A DNA stretch of 64,000 nucleotides from Oreohelix idahoensis (lineage: Eukaryota; Mollusca; Gastropoda; Stylommatophora; Oreohelicidae): contig JAMPIV010008507.1 of the NCBI GenBank assembly GCA_024509875.1, forward strand, positions 121,326-185,325, written 5' to 3'. Position numbers and translations under genes: made by a program. The notes under the pieces are model-generated. The model was given only the letters and a program-made list of their open reading frames with translations. It was not told the DNA's origin and did not search any database. Positions 40,216 to 51,140 of this stretch are shown piece by piece. Within the stretch, counting starts at the first letter, position 1. Each line of letters opens with the position of its first letter.

Positions 40216-40379
40216 TAGTCCATTAGCCTTGTTGGGCCTGCTGCACTGCTTTTTGCAGCCTCTTATCATTCTCAGCCCCCTCGTATCTCCTGAACTACCA
40301 TGTCTCTGCGCTTCCTGCTTAATGCCTTGGACCACCAGCGGATGTCTCCATGACCAAATCCCTGTCTATTCGTTTGTGT

Positions 40380-41690
40380 TTATCCGATTACCTCCTTCAG
40401 TTTGAGCGACTCTTGGGCAGCATCAACAGCTTCTTCCACTCTACACTTCCTTCCTGTTTTCAGTGTGGGCTGAATGGACTTAACCACGTCATCTGCTGAC
40501 TCGCATAGCATCATTGCAAGCCTTGCCTTTCCAACTTTGTACTCTTCAACAACTGACTTGAAGGGAAGCAGAAGTTTTGACTTTTTGCAGTACAATGCTA
40601 CATCTGACAGACCTGGTGGTACCCCTAGCCATTTTCTCATGAACTTGTTGACCTTCTGCTCTATAGCTTCCACTGTACTTGTGCTTATTTCATATATAAG
40701 CAGTGGCCACAGCAACTTAGGTATCAACATGAACTGGAGGCACCACAGTTTGAATTTTCCCAGGAGTCTGCTTTGGTCCATGATCTGTAGCCCTCTGCCT
40801 ACCATTTCTATTGTCTGTTGTACTGCCTTCGAGTATTTTAATGAGGCATCGTACACCCTGCCACGACTTTTAACATGTTCCTCAATGACAGTAGGGATTC
40901 TTTGGTTGGAAACCATGAAAATGACCTCTGCTATCTTCCCTTTCCTGACTGATAGGCTTCTCGACTTCTTGGGTTTGAAGCTCATTCTGCACCAGCTGAC
41001 TAGTTCATCCAGGCGTGCTAACATCCATCGGGCCTGATGTTCATCTGATGTCAGAATTGTTGTGTCATCCATGAATGCTTTGAGTGGCGGCATGTGACAC
41101 ATTCCACCGAGCTTCGGACCTATAGCCATTCCTTCAGCCGCATTGAGGATTACCTGCATAGCCATCACGAATAGTATCGGAGAGATGGTACATCCCATCG
41201 CAATTCCAACTTCAAGGCCAATCCACTTCGTTGTGTACTCTCTGGTTGAAAATCTGACAGAAAACCCTGCGAAATACAGCTTCAGCATTGCTGCAATCTC
41301 TTGTGGAACATGATACATTTCTAGGGCCTGCCACAACATCTGGTGTGGAACGGATCCATAAGCATTTGCTAGATCCAACCAGATTACATGGAGGTTTGTT
41401 CTGTCAGACTTTGCCTTTTGGATTGCTTCCCAGATCATTGTGGCATGCTCTAGACATCCTGGTGTACCTATGATACCTCCTTTCTGAATGGTAGTGTCAA
41501 TGTACCCATTTTCCAGGAGGTATGTAGTGAGCCTTTTCGCCATCACTGAGAAGAATATCTTCCCTTCCACATTAAGTAGTGAGATTGGCCTAAACTGACT
41601 GATGTCTGTGGAATTTTGTTCCTTCTGGATGTAGACTCCAAGGCCAGTAGCTATCTTCTCAGATGCGCTGTCAGTGATTACAACGCTGAA
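40380..41690 (-). pseudogene. R2-type reverse transcriptase, truncated N-terminus
   Basis: This is the longest intact LINE G frame. It opens in QFRPISLLNVEGKIFFSVMA, then QKGGIIGTPGCLEHA, WLDLANAYGSVPHQMLW, an IGLEVGIAMGCTISPILF box, and LKAFMDDTTILTSDEHQARW with FMDD as the catalytic motif (family usually FADD). It ends with the WLGVPPGLSDVALY region characteristic of this LINE group. It is open for about 430 codons but lacks the RNA-binding N-terminus. Confidence 0.82.
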
Positions 41691-42552
41691 AAATCAAAGT
41701 AATGCTGAACTGGATGACCTAAGATTAACACTTCACAGACTATGTCAGCAATACAAAAGAGTATTGATACAGTGGATCCCTTCTCACTGCAACATCCCTG
41801 GAAATGAAGAGGCTGACAGATTGGCAAAGGAAGGGGGAAAACTTCCTCAACTTGACACAAATATAACCTATGAGGAGTCCAAGAGTTTTATCAAGCGCAG
41901 GTACAGGCACAAGTGGGAAGAAGAGCATCCAGGCCACACAAAAAATGATCCATATTACCAGCTCAGCAGAAGTGAACAAGTGGTAATCTTCAGACTTCGC
42001 ACAGGTCATAACAGATTGAGATACCATCTATTCAACAAATTAAAGATAGGAACTACTGATGAGTGTGACTGTGGCACAGATAAAATGACTGCCAGACATC
42101 TGTTTCCACACAATACATATAATGAAAGAACAATGGGGAAATGCGGCAGCGGAACAGCAAACGAAAATGGGGATAAGCTAATAAGTTTCTGTAGCATTAA
42201 CAACCTGGTCATTGGTGGAACACTTTTCCCACATAAGGAAATTCACAAGTTAACATGGGAATCACCAAATGGTCGGGACAGAAACCAGATAGACCACATC
42301 ATGGTTAACGGTAGATGGAGACATGCATTACAAGATGTGAAGGTAAGAAGAGGTGCAGATGTGGGAAGCGATCACCATTTAGTAGTAGCAAAACTGAAAG
42401 TGAAACTAAGAAGGGCTGGACCAACTGTAACTACACAGAAAAGGTTTGACATCAGCAAATTGAAGGACCCCCTTACCAGAAAAGCTTTTGCGGCCGACAT
42501 TAAGAAACGATATCAATTTGCCAAAAGCCAGGAAAAGACATTGATGATATAG
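41674..42552 (+). pseudogene. chimeric ORF: LINE C RNase H fused to LINE A endonuclease
   Basis: The first about 145 codons are the LINE C RNase H end (IQWIPSHCNIPGNEEADRLA, GHNRLRYHLFNK, DECDCGTDKMTARHLF). From about 42107 the frame enters LINE A endonuclease (MGKCGSGTANENGDKLISFC, QIDHIMVNGRWRHAL, GSDHHLVVAK). The join is a LINE A insertion site with an 11-bp TSD, not a splice. The 292-codon ORF is an accident of insertion in frame and would be misread as a domain fusion. Confidence 0.85.
41691..42106 (+). mobile_element. LINE C, RNase H to C-terminus, left part
   Basis: 5'-truncated LINE carrying an RNase H C-terminal half with the H-x-G-NE-AD motif and a C-x-C...H finger start (DECDCG...ARHLF). 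It is interrupted after ACATCTGTTTC and resumes at 44627. Family unlike B by sequence. Confidence 0.7.
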
Positions 42553-42668
42553 ACCAGAATTTCAACACCATTTCAACAATATATAAGGAAAGCAGCACAT
42601 CATGCTTAGGATTCCAGGAAAGGAAGAAGCAAGACTGGATAACACCAGAAACACTAAACACCATAAAG

Positions 42669-44051
42669 ATGAGAAAGGAAATGAAAAGAAAGAAAACAGA
42701 AGCGAAGTCCCCCAGGTTAAAGCAACTATATAGCGAACAGTACAGTCAACTGGACAGGGAAGTTAAACGCCAAACCCGAGCCAACAAAAGGAATTTCCTA
42801 GATGATCTTGCAAAACAGGCAGAAGAGGCAGCACTGAGAAATGAACAAAGCACAGTATACAAAATAACTAAATTCATCAGCGGAAAACAAGGTGCAAACA
42901 ATATTACATTAGTAAGAGATAAGCAAGGAAATCTCATCAAGACAGCAGAGGGACAGGAAACAAGATGGGCAGAGCACTTCAGAGAAACTCTGAACAAGGA
43001 AATACCAGAGACACAATTGAATGTTCCTGAGGCTGAAAACGATCTAGATGTAAATACAGACATTCCACGAAAAGAAGAAATCATCACAGCAATCAAAGGG
43101 TTAAAGAACGGTAAAGCTCCGGGCCATGATAACTTAAATGCAGAGCTATTTAAGACAGACCCTGAGCTAGCAGCAGAACTATTAGAACCACTATTTGCAC
43201 AAGTGTGGAAAACGGGGACAACACCATCAGAGTGGAACAAAGGAATAATTGTCAAATTGCCCAAGAAGGGAGATCTTTCAGACTGCAATAATTGGAGAGG
43301 AATCACTCTTCTCTCAGTTCCCAGCAAAATACTAGGCAGGATAATTATACAGAGAATTTCAAAGGCAGTAGACTACAAACTGAGGAAAGAACAAGCAGGA
43401 TTTAGAAAGAACAGAAGATGTGTAGACCATATATTCACTCTCAGGAACATTATAGAGCAGTGCTCAGAATGGCAAAGACAGCTTTACATAAATTTTGTTG
43501 ATTTTGAAAAGGCTTTTGACAGCATACATAGGGACAGTTTATGGAAAATACTGAGGGCTTATGGAATTCCAAGCTGCATAGTGTCAATCATAAAAGGCCT
43601 CTATGCCAACTTTACGTGTAGTGTTGGGCAGAGCAACCTAACCTTCGAGGTGAAGACAGGAGTACGACAGGGATGCCCCTTATCAACCACTCTATTTTTA
43701 ACAGTCATAGACTGGGTGATGCGCCAGACAACAGAGGGCAGTCCAAGAGGAATAAGATGGACTACATTTTCTACATTGGAAGATCTGGAATATGCAGATG
43801 ACATTGCACTGCTGGCACATTCACATCAACACATCCAGGAAAAAACGGATAGACTTAATAAATTTAGCCAGCAGGTGGGCTTGAACATCAATTTAAAGAA
43901 GTCTGAGGTCATGACGCTCAATGTGAGCAACCCTGAGCCCATATCAGTAAGGAATCAGCAATTGGTACAGACAGATACCTTCACATACCTAGGAAGCATA
44001 GTAACACCAGACGGTGGGGGCAGGCAAAGACATCAACATCAGAATGAATAA
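42669..44051 (+). pseudogene. LINE A reverse transcriptase, longest copy
   Basis: A 460-codon frame. The N-terminal linker (KRQTRANKRNFLDDLAKQAE) is followed by RT motifs: GLKNGKAPGHDNLNAELFK, LPKKGDLSDCNNWRGITLLS, EQAGFRKNRRCVDHIFTLRN, FVDFEKAFDSIHRDSLWKIL, VRQGCPLSTTLFLTVIDWVM and EYADDIALLAHSHQHI (catalytic YADD intact). It continues to TDTFTYLGSIVTPDG, where an extra base shifts the frame into the next ORF. RT of SR2/RTE-like type. No N-terminal endonuclease is in frame with it. Confidence 0.88.
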
Positions 44052-44577
44052 GGCAAGAACAGCCTTCTTTAGCCTAAATAACATCTGGAAGTCCTCCCAA
44101 TACAGCACAAGCACAAAATTAAGATTATACCAGAGTTGCGTGCTTTCTATGCTTCTCTATGGTGCGGAATGCTGGAGAGTCACAGAGAAGGAAATGTCAA
44201 AATTGTCCTCTTTTCACACAACATGCCTGAGAAAAATTCACCGAATCTTTTGGCCGAATACCATCACCAACCAAGATCTGCTTACTCGTAGCAAGCAAGA
44301 GGACATGCACACCATCATAGCTGGCAGACGCTGGAGCTGGGTTGGTCATGTCCTCAGAAGAGACCCCGATGCCATCACAAGAACAGCTATGCTTTGGACC
44401 CCTGAAGGAAAGCGAAAGAGAGGCCGACCAAAAACAACTTGGTGGAGGACTGTGGAGGCTGAGATGCAGGGAATGAGCCAGAGTTGGGGCACTGTACGAA
44501 GGATGGCCACCGACCGTGCAAAGTGGAATCAATTTGTTGTTGCCCTACAAGACGCCACTAGGCGTGATGGCCACTGA
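44014..44577 (+). pseudogene. LINE A C-terminal domain
   Basis: Continues the RT after the frameshift: [80 protein letters not shown], then the basic GKRKRGRPKTTWWRTVEAEM block and a terminal TRRDGH. The same domain is found in five other copies in the window. Confidence 0.82.
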
Positions 44578-44626
44578 CTGCTTTGACGGTCGGTGGTTAA
44601 GGATCAAAGAAGAGAAGAAGAAGAAG

Positions 44627-44780
44627 ACATCTGTTTCAAAGGTGACCAACATATGAGGAACAGAGAAAATGCATATGGCCATCACCAGTACCATTCCTGG
44701 AGAAAATCTACGGAGGTATCAACAGCCTCAGGCTGACCACTGCTTTCTTTGAACTTATTCAAATTGACATCTGAGGGGAA
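44627..44780 (+). mobile_element. LINE C, right part (C-terminus)
   Basis: Starts with the TSD copy and continues the LINE C frame with a stop: HLFQR, PTYEEQRKCIWPSPVPFLEK, INSLRLTTAFFELIQIDI. It ends shortly after a TGA near 44773. Confidence 0.65.
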
Positions 44781-44784
44781 ACGA

Positions 44785-44950
44785 AGAAGAAGACTCCCTT
44801 CGCCTTTCTCCATTCCTTGCTTACAAGCTGGGTTTTCCACGCATTCTTCAGTAAACGCAGCAGTCGTTTGAGCACCTCAGGGCATCTCTTATACACAACA
44901 TATGGAACACCATTAGGACCTGGACGAATATATTGCCATTGCTCATAAAC
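44785..44950 (-). mobile_element. probable upstream piece of LINE G copy 2
   Basis: The minus strand reads a YIRPGPNGVPYVVYKRCPEV segment, LLRLLKNAWKTQLVSKEWRK and AKG. In R2-type LINEs a PGPNG-PY-VYK motif lies just before the G...YI-KE...QFRPISLLN block with which copy 2 begins at 41690. This suggests that LINE C split LINE G, although the junction residues do not line up perfectly. Confidence 0.45.
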
Positions 44951-45639
44951 AAATGAATAGCAGCACCAGTAATGGATATAAAGAAGTATAAAATTTCAGC
45001 TTAATAAAATTTTTTTCCCTATTCCAAAATGTTCACACACATGTGCCAGTGTATTGAAATGTTTTAAACCAGCTCATAGCCAGGTATTTTTACATTTTCA
45101 TTTCAAATTCAGACATATATCACGCTGGTGCAAGATATGGCTTGCAGTTAATTGTAAAGGGCAAAGTGGTGTGTAGTACATGACTTCTGGTAAGGTTAAG
45201 GCTAACTATAATGTAAGTACCAATAGTCAGTCTGGGCAACATAAGAGATGCAGTCTCGTTATCCAGACTTCTATTTTTTTTTTTTTTTTAAATGTATGAA
45301 TAAAAATATTCAGTTAAACCTCAGTTATAATTATGATGCAGGCCCTATGGTGCCTCTAAGTTCAGATAATTTCTTCAGTTGCCAAAACCTGATGTAGCTT
45401 CACTTTACCTGTCCAATAGCTGTAAATAATGTCATTTTAAATTTGTGAGTGTTTGCATGTGTGTTTTTCCATTTCCTAAAAGTTGTCTGTTCGTACCTGT
45501 CACAGTGTAACAACCAAAAAGAATAAAAAGGGACAGGAAGGAAGTAGAGTAATGTGAAGGCTTGAAGTGTTTGAGCTCATTTTTTAATGTGATTTTAATT
45601 TTTCATCAACAATATGTACCACTTGTACCTCACAGTCAT
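44951..45639. other. unassigned AT-rich region
   Basis: Contains a T tract near 45275-45290. No ORF with family similarity and no recognised repeat. Confidence 0.4.
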
Positions 45640-47325
45640 TCTTGGGATTCTAGAAAAGAAAGAGCCAAGACTGGATAACACCAAAAACGCTAAACACCAT
45701 AGCAAAGAGAAAGGAAATGAAAAGAAAGAAAACAGAAGCTAAGTCTCCCAGGTTAAAGGCAATATATAGTGAACAGTACAGTCAGCTGGACAAGGAAGTA
45801 AAACGTCAAACCCGTGCTAACAAAAGGACATTTCTGGATGACCTTGCAAGACAGGCAGAAGAGGCAGCACTGAGAAATGAACAAAGCACAGTTTATAAAA
45901 TAACTAAAGCTATCAGTGGAAAACGAGGTGCAAACAACATAACGTTAGTAAGAGACAAGCAAGGAAATCTCATCACCACAGCACAGGGGCAGGAAACAAG
46001 ATGGGCAGAGCACTTCAGAGAAACACTGAATAAGGAACCACCAGAGACTCAGCTGAATGTTCCTGAGGCTGGAAGTGACTTAGACGTAAATACAGACATT
46101 CCATGAAAAGAAGAAATTAAGAAGATGTGCAGATCATATATTTGCCCTCAGGAACATTATAGAGCAGTGCTCAGAATGGCAGAGACAGCTGTACATTAAC
46201 TTTGTTGATTTTGAAAAGGCTTTCGACAGCATACACAGGGACAGCCTATGGAAAATTCTGAGGGTTTATGGAATTCCCAGCCGCATTGTTTCCATTATAA
46301 AAAGCCTCTATTCTAACTTTACGTGCAGTGTTGGATCGAGTAATGTAACTTTCGAAGTGAAAACAGGAGTACGACAGGGATGCCCCTTATCAACAACATT
46401 ATTTTTGACAGTCATAGATTGGGTGATGCGCCAGACAACAGAGGGCAGTCCAAGAGGAATTAGATGGACAACGTTTTCTACACTGGAAGATTTGGAATAT
46501 GCAGATGACATTGCACTACTCGCGCATTCACATCAACACATTCAAGACAAAACCGATAGACTGAATAAGTATGGCCAGCAGGTTGGTCTGAACATCAACT
46601 TGAAGAAGACAGAGGTCATGACACTAAATGTGGGCAATCCTGAGCCAATAACAGTAAGGAACCAGAAGTTAGAACAGACAGACACATTTACTTACCTAGG
46701 AAGCATAGTAACACCTGACGGCGGAACAAGCAAGGACATTAACAACAGAATGAATAAAGCGAGAACAGCCTTTGTTGTTCTCAACAACATTTGTAAGTCT
46801 TCCCAGTACAGCACAAACACCAAATTAAGACTGTATGAGAGCTGTGTACTTTCTGTGCTTCTCTATGGTGCGGAATGATGGAGAGTAACAGAGAAGGAAA
46901 TGTCGAAACTGTCCTCCTTCCACACAATCTGCCTAAGGAAAATTCTCCGAATCTTTTGGCCAAACACCATCAGCAAACAAGAACTACTTATTCGGAGTAA
47001 CCAGGAGGACATGCACACCATCATAGCTGGCAGACGCTGGAGTTGGGTTGGCCACGTCCTCAGAAGGGACCCTGATACCATCACAAGAACAGCTATGCTA
47101 TGGACCCCTGAGGGAAAGCGAAAGAGAGGCCGACCAAAAACAACTTGGCGGAGAACTGTGGAAGCTGAGATGCAAAGAATGAACCACAGTTGGGGCACTG
47201 TACGAAGGATGGCCGCCGACAGAGCAAAGTGGAATCAATTTGTTGCTGCCCTACAAGACGCCACCAGGCATGATGGCCGCTGACTGCTTTGACGGTTGGT
47301 GGTTATGGATCAAAGAAGAAGAAGA
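45640..47325 (+). mobile_element. LINE A copy 6, internally deleted
   Basis: Begins in the linker (CATTCTTGGGATTCTAGAAA). The linker frame is 45717-46106. About 320 bp are then missing relative to copy 5, removing the early RT motifs. RT resumes at about 46110 (YINFVDFEKAFDSIHRDS), with QGCPLS and YADD (46357-46878), and the C-terminus (46900-47283) ends in (AAG)n. Trp in the AEW motif is a TGA stop at about 46878. Confidence 0.82.
46357..46878 (+). pseudogene. LINE A RT palm and thumb, copy 6
   Basis: An open frame with VRQGCPLSTTLFLTVIDWVM, EYADDIALLAHSHQHIQDKT and FTYLGSIVTPDGGTSKDINN, stopping at LLYGAE where the next Trp codon is TGA. The catalytic box is intact, but the upstream fingers are deleted. 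Confidence 0.75.
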
Positions 47326-47329
47326 TGTT

Positions 47330-47700
47330 CCCTTGCAGGAGGTGTCTTCTATCTGTGGTTATCAGCATATAGGTTTTTTGTCATGACCATCACATATCTG
47401 GATCTAATCAATACCGATCCAAGCATGTACTTCATAGTCACAGTGGGTTTATCTCATGCACAGCCCATGATGATATGCATCCCTTCATTTTGATTGTGTT
47501 CCCAGCCATTTACATTGTTATATTGACAGCAAGAGTATTGCCAGCTCATGTTTTATTACTGACATGACTAGCTAATGATATAGGAGAAACAATAGTCTCT
47601 GCTCCAGGTGTGTAGCAGTCATTCTTTGTAAAGCTGCCAGACCTCATTAGCATTTCTATATAAGCTCAACAAGGTACTTGTAAGATGGCCTATATTTGTT
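47330..47700 (-). mobile_element. LINE B fragment, decayed
   Basis: Shares the antisense text ATCTGGATCTAATCAA, AAGCATGTACTTCATAGTCA and CATCCCTTCATTTTGA with LINE B copy 1 around 8525-8640. Broken by many substitutions. No frame survives. Confidence 0.5.
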
Positions 47701-47799
47701 CTATAATTATTATATGATACTGTAATAAAATGGAAAGATGACATTAATCAGCACAATTGTTTAAGGCTTAAAGGCAAAAAAAAAATGCTCCAATTGTAA

Positions 47800-49019
47800 A
47801 TTTATGCATCTGAGAACAAACCCCCAACTTTACATTTATTCCTGTGAGAACACACCCCCAACTTTACATTTATTCCTCTGAGAACACACCTCCTACTTTA
47901 CATTTATTCCTTTGAGAATACGCCTCCTACATTCATTCCTGTGGGGTGCACCCCCAACTTTACATTTATTCCTGTGAGTAAACACCTCCTACTTTACATT
48001 TATTCCTGTGAGAACACACCCCCTACATTTATTCCTGTGAGAACACATGCCCTACATTTATTCCTGTGAGAACACACGCCCTACTTTACCCTTTATTCCT
48101 CTGAGAACACACCTCCTACTTTACATTTATTCATTTGAGAACACGCCTCCTACATTCATTCCTGTGAGATGCATTCCCAACTTTACATTTATTCCTGTGA
48201 GTACACATCCCCTACTTTACATTTATTCCTGTGAGTACACACCCCCTACTTTACATTTATTCCTGTGAGTACACACCCCCTACTTTACATTTATTCCTGT
48301 GAGAACACACCCCCTACTTTACATTTATTCCTGTGAGAACACACACCCTAAATTTTTTTCCTGTGAGAACACACACTCTACATTTATTCCTGTGAGAACA
48401 CACCCCCTACTTTACATTTATTCCTGTGAGTACACACCCCCTACTTTACATTTATTCCTGTGAGTACACACCCCCTACTTTACATTTATTCCTGTGAGTA
48501 CACACCCCTTACTTTACATTTATTCCTGTGAGAACACACCCCCTACTTTACATTTATTCCTGTGAGAACACACACCCTAAATTTCTTTCCTGTGAGAACA
48601 CACACCCTACATTTATTCCTGTGAGAACACACTCCCTACTTTACATTTATTCCTGTGAGAACACACCCCCTACTTTACATTTATTTCTGTGAGAACACAC
48701 CCCCTACTTTATATTTACTCCTGTGAGAACACACCCCTTACTTTACATTTATTCCTGTGAGATCACACCCCCTACTTTACATTTATTCCTGTGAGAACAC
48801 ATCCCCTAAATTTTTTCCTGTTAGAACACACACCCTACATTTATTTCTGTGAGTACACACCCCCTACTTTACATTTATTCCTGTGAGAACACATCCCCTA
48901 AATTTTTTCCTGTTAGAACACACACCCTACATTTATTCCTGTGAGTACACACCCCTTACTTTACATTTATTCCTGTGAGAACATACCCCCTACTTTACAT
49001 TTATTCCTGTGAGAACACT
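47800..49019. repeat. 34-bp minisatellite, about 35 units
   Basis: The unit is CCCTACTTTACATTTATTCC then TGTGAGAACACACC. Variants carry GAGTACACA, a shorter form without ACTTT, and an AAATTTTTTCC form. Some higher-order order is visible: 48341-48600 repeats a block of several units. An ORF at 48047-48268 is only a translation of the repeat. Confidence 0.95.
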
Positions 49020-49499
49020 AGTTTTCAATTATGTGAGGTCCTTATTAGTGCATCTCTAGCATAAAATGTGATTACACTGTACCTCACAGGAAACTAAAAG
49101 GTAAGGAACAGAAGAGATCTATTGCTGACAAAATGAAATAAAGTGGCTAAATGGGAAAATTTATATCAAATTACCTTAATTAATTTCATTATTCTGTGAT
49201 ATAATTTACTAAAATGTAGAAATTTCTGGCAAATTTGTAACTTGTCTGTATATCTGATGTCAAGAACAGTACCAAAAAAAAAAAAAAGTTTGCAAAAATT
49301 CCCAGATGTTTATATATAAAACTTAGATTCTAGCTATCAAATGGAACAAGTGACATATTTTACACATGATCTTACACACATTTAGTATACATTTGAAAAT
49401 CTCTGAATCACTCAAATAAATCAGTATGGCACAAACTGCCTAAAATGCCATCACAGACATACTATCATCAAACATGTATAACACCCTTTTTTAATCTGC
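49020..49499. other. unassigned AT-rich region
   Basis: Contains a poly-A run near 49275. No gene or repeat assignment. Confidence 0.4.
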
Positions 49500-49690
49500 T
49501 AAAATGTTCCTATGTGGCTGCTTATTGTCATAGCTGATGTTTGTTGCCAGTACATGCTGTTTATAATTCTCAGGTCCTTACCATCGATGTTGATGCTTTC
49601 TAGCATTTTTTATAATTTCTCATGTTTTACTGTCTCAAATGCCTTAGTGTAGTGTATAAAGCACAAGTATAGATAGATTATAGGTAGAAG
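49500..49690 (-). mobile_element. LINE RT fragment
   Basis: The minus strand reads LCFIHYTKAFETVKHEKL-like, then NIDGKDLRIIN and YW. This is the RT motif with the first catalytic Asp position (D-Y-x-KAFDTV), here His for Asp. Both sides are decayed and the family was not assigned. Confidence 0.5.
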
Positions 49691-49970
49691 TTACAATTTA
49701 AAAAAAAAATTATTGTATACACATTTTGCATACACTTGACAGCTCATTCAGAAGAAAATCAGTATAGCAAAGACTGTTGAATGTGGCATTGGATGTACTA
49801 CCATTAAACATGTATCACTTTCCCTTATATTTCAGGTTGTTATATGTTTTTCACCATTATTTAAAAAAGAAAAATTTGAGTGAAATATCTTGTGATAACA
49901 ATATCTCAGATAATCAGCATGTAACAAATTATCTAAGATTTTGTTACCTATAATTCATTTTTCTTTTCAG

Positions 49971-50048
49971 ATTGCAAACAAAATATGGAACAGAAGATCC
50001 CAGTCCTGGATCGAAAAAATAAAACAGGACATCAGTACAGATTTTAAA
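49971..50048 (+). CDS. internal exon of an unidentified host gene
   Basis: The 78-bp interval is bounded by a strong acceptor (CATTTTTCTTTTCAG) and donor (AAA|GTGAGT). It is open in one frame as IANKIWNRRSQSWIEKIKQD and then ISTDFK (26 codons). It joins in phase with the downstream terminal exon at 54243. It is lysine/arginine-rich and helical-looking. I do not recognise the family. No upstream exon was found, so this is a probable but unproven exon. Confidence 0.4.
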
Positions 50049-50330
50049 GTGAGTATTCTTTTTAATTCTTGATAACAAATTTTTATACAGGCAAAGTGAG
50101 TTTAACTGAGACATCTGTTAAAATGTTGTTCGTCCATCACGGGTGATGAAGACCACTCTGTTCATCCAATTATTAGGAATATGTTAGGTTAGTCTATGGG
50201 TACGAAGGTGACTGATGAGCCCGATGAGGGCCTGGAAAGATCTCGAACAGTGTGGGCAGGGAATGTTTGCTTCTTGTGAAGGTTTTATTACACGGTCTTT
50301 TCTAGCTTGTCTCCGTTGTTCCGCTGCTGC

Positions 50331-51077
50331 TCATCTGGATGATTCGCATGCCACTGCACCTTTACGAAAAGATGTGCGCCAAGCAGTTCGGTCTTGCGCA
50401 GCAGCTTCCCATGTATCTGGGTTTATGTCAAAGGTTTTCAATGACATCTTTAACGTGTCTTTGAAGCACTTCTTTTGGCCACCATGGGAGCATTTACCCT
50501 TCTGCATCTCACCATAAAAGAGTATCTTTGGCAGTCGATGGTCTGGCATGCGGACTACATGACCTGGCCAGCGAATCTGTGACTGCATCAGAATAGTATC
50601 GATGCTAGGGATACCAGCTCTGTCAAGAACGGTGGTATCCGGGATCTTGTCTTGCCATTTGATGTTCATTACCTTCCTGAGACAGACTGTATGGAAGTGG
50701 TTTAACTTCTTTACGTGGCGCCTGTATACAGTCCATGTTTCACATGCATAAAGCAGCACTGGAAGCACCGCAGCTCTATACACCTTCAGCTTTATCTGTA
50801 GACTAATGCCACTTTGATGCCAAACGTTGGTGTATAGTCTGCCAAATGAGCTGCTGGCTTTGGAGATCCTGATGTTTACCTCATCATCAATGATGATGTT
50901 CTGGGATAGTGTGCTACCAAGGTATGTGAATCTGTTCACAACATTCAGTTTCTCATCATTTACCTTGATGATTGGCTCAATATAAACTGTGGCAGGAGCT
51001 GGTTGGTACATGATTTCTGTTTTCTCCGTGTTGATGGTAAGCCTAAAGTTGGCACAGGCTTCGAAGAATCTATCCAT
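50331..51077 (-). pseudogene. LINE H thumb and C-terminal domain
   Basis: A 248-codon open frame: MDRFFEACANFRLTINTEKT, RFTYLGSTLSQNIIIDDEVN, VYRAAVLPVLLYACETWTVY, HFHTVCLRKVMNIKWQDKIP, RWPGHVVRMPDHRLPKILFY and the end DRTAWRTSFRKGAVACESSR. The catalytic DLLFADDCAL lies just upstream, separated only by a different start in the same frame region. Confidence 0.75.
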
Positions 51078-51140
51078 GCTATGCTGCAGATCAGCCTCTG
51101 AGCCAGCATTGAGGGCACAATCGTCAGCAAACAGAAGATC

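Larger units (their letters stand above)
38906..41690 (-). mobile_element. LINE G copy 2, R2-like
   Basis: Non-coding 3' region about 38906-39406, then on the minus strand a restriction-like endonuclease plus CCHC segment (39407-40215) and an RT domain (40380-41690). Compared with copy 1 the 3' UTR differs between about 39155 and 39400. The 5' side stops at a plus-strand LINE C; a possible upstream piece sits at 44785-44950. No 28S rRNA sequence was noticed at the flanks, so it is not at the classical R2 site. Confidence 0.82.
42107..44626 (+). mobile_element. LINE A copy 5 with 11-bp TSD
   Basis: Flanked by ACATCTGTTTC (42096-42106 and 44627-44637). The 5' truncation falls inside the endonuclease. 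It encodes an endonuclease C-half, a linker, a nearly complete RT (42669-44051) and a C-terminus (44014-44577), and ends GATCAAAGAAGAGAAGAAGA-like. Frameshifts lie near 42540 and 44015 (an extra base in a G run). This is the best reference copy for the family in the window. Confidence 0.9.

Noticed and set aside
38906..41690. Site-specific R2 insertion in 28S rDNA
   Set aside because: The coding features are R2-like, but no rRNA sequence was recognised on either side.
41674..42552. Novel host RNase H-endonuclease fusion gene
   Set aside because: The junction coincides with a LINE A insertion and 11-bp TSD. Both halves are LINE fragments.
48047..48268. ORF encoding repeated YIYSCE motifs
   Set aside because: It is a translation of the 34-bp minisatellite, with no start context or homology.
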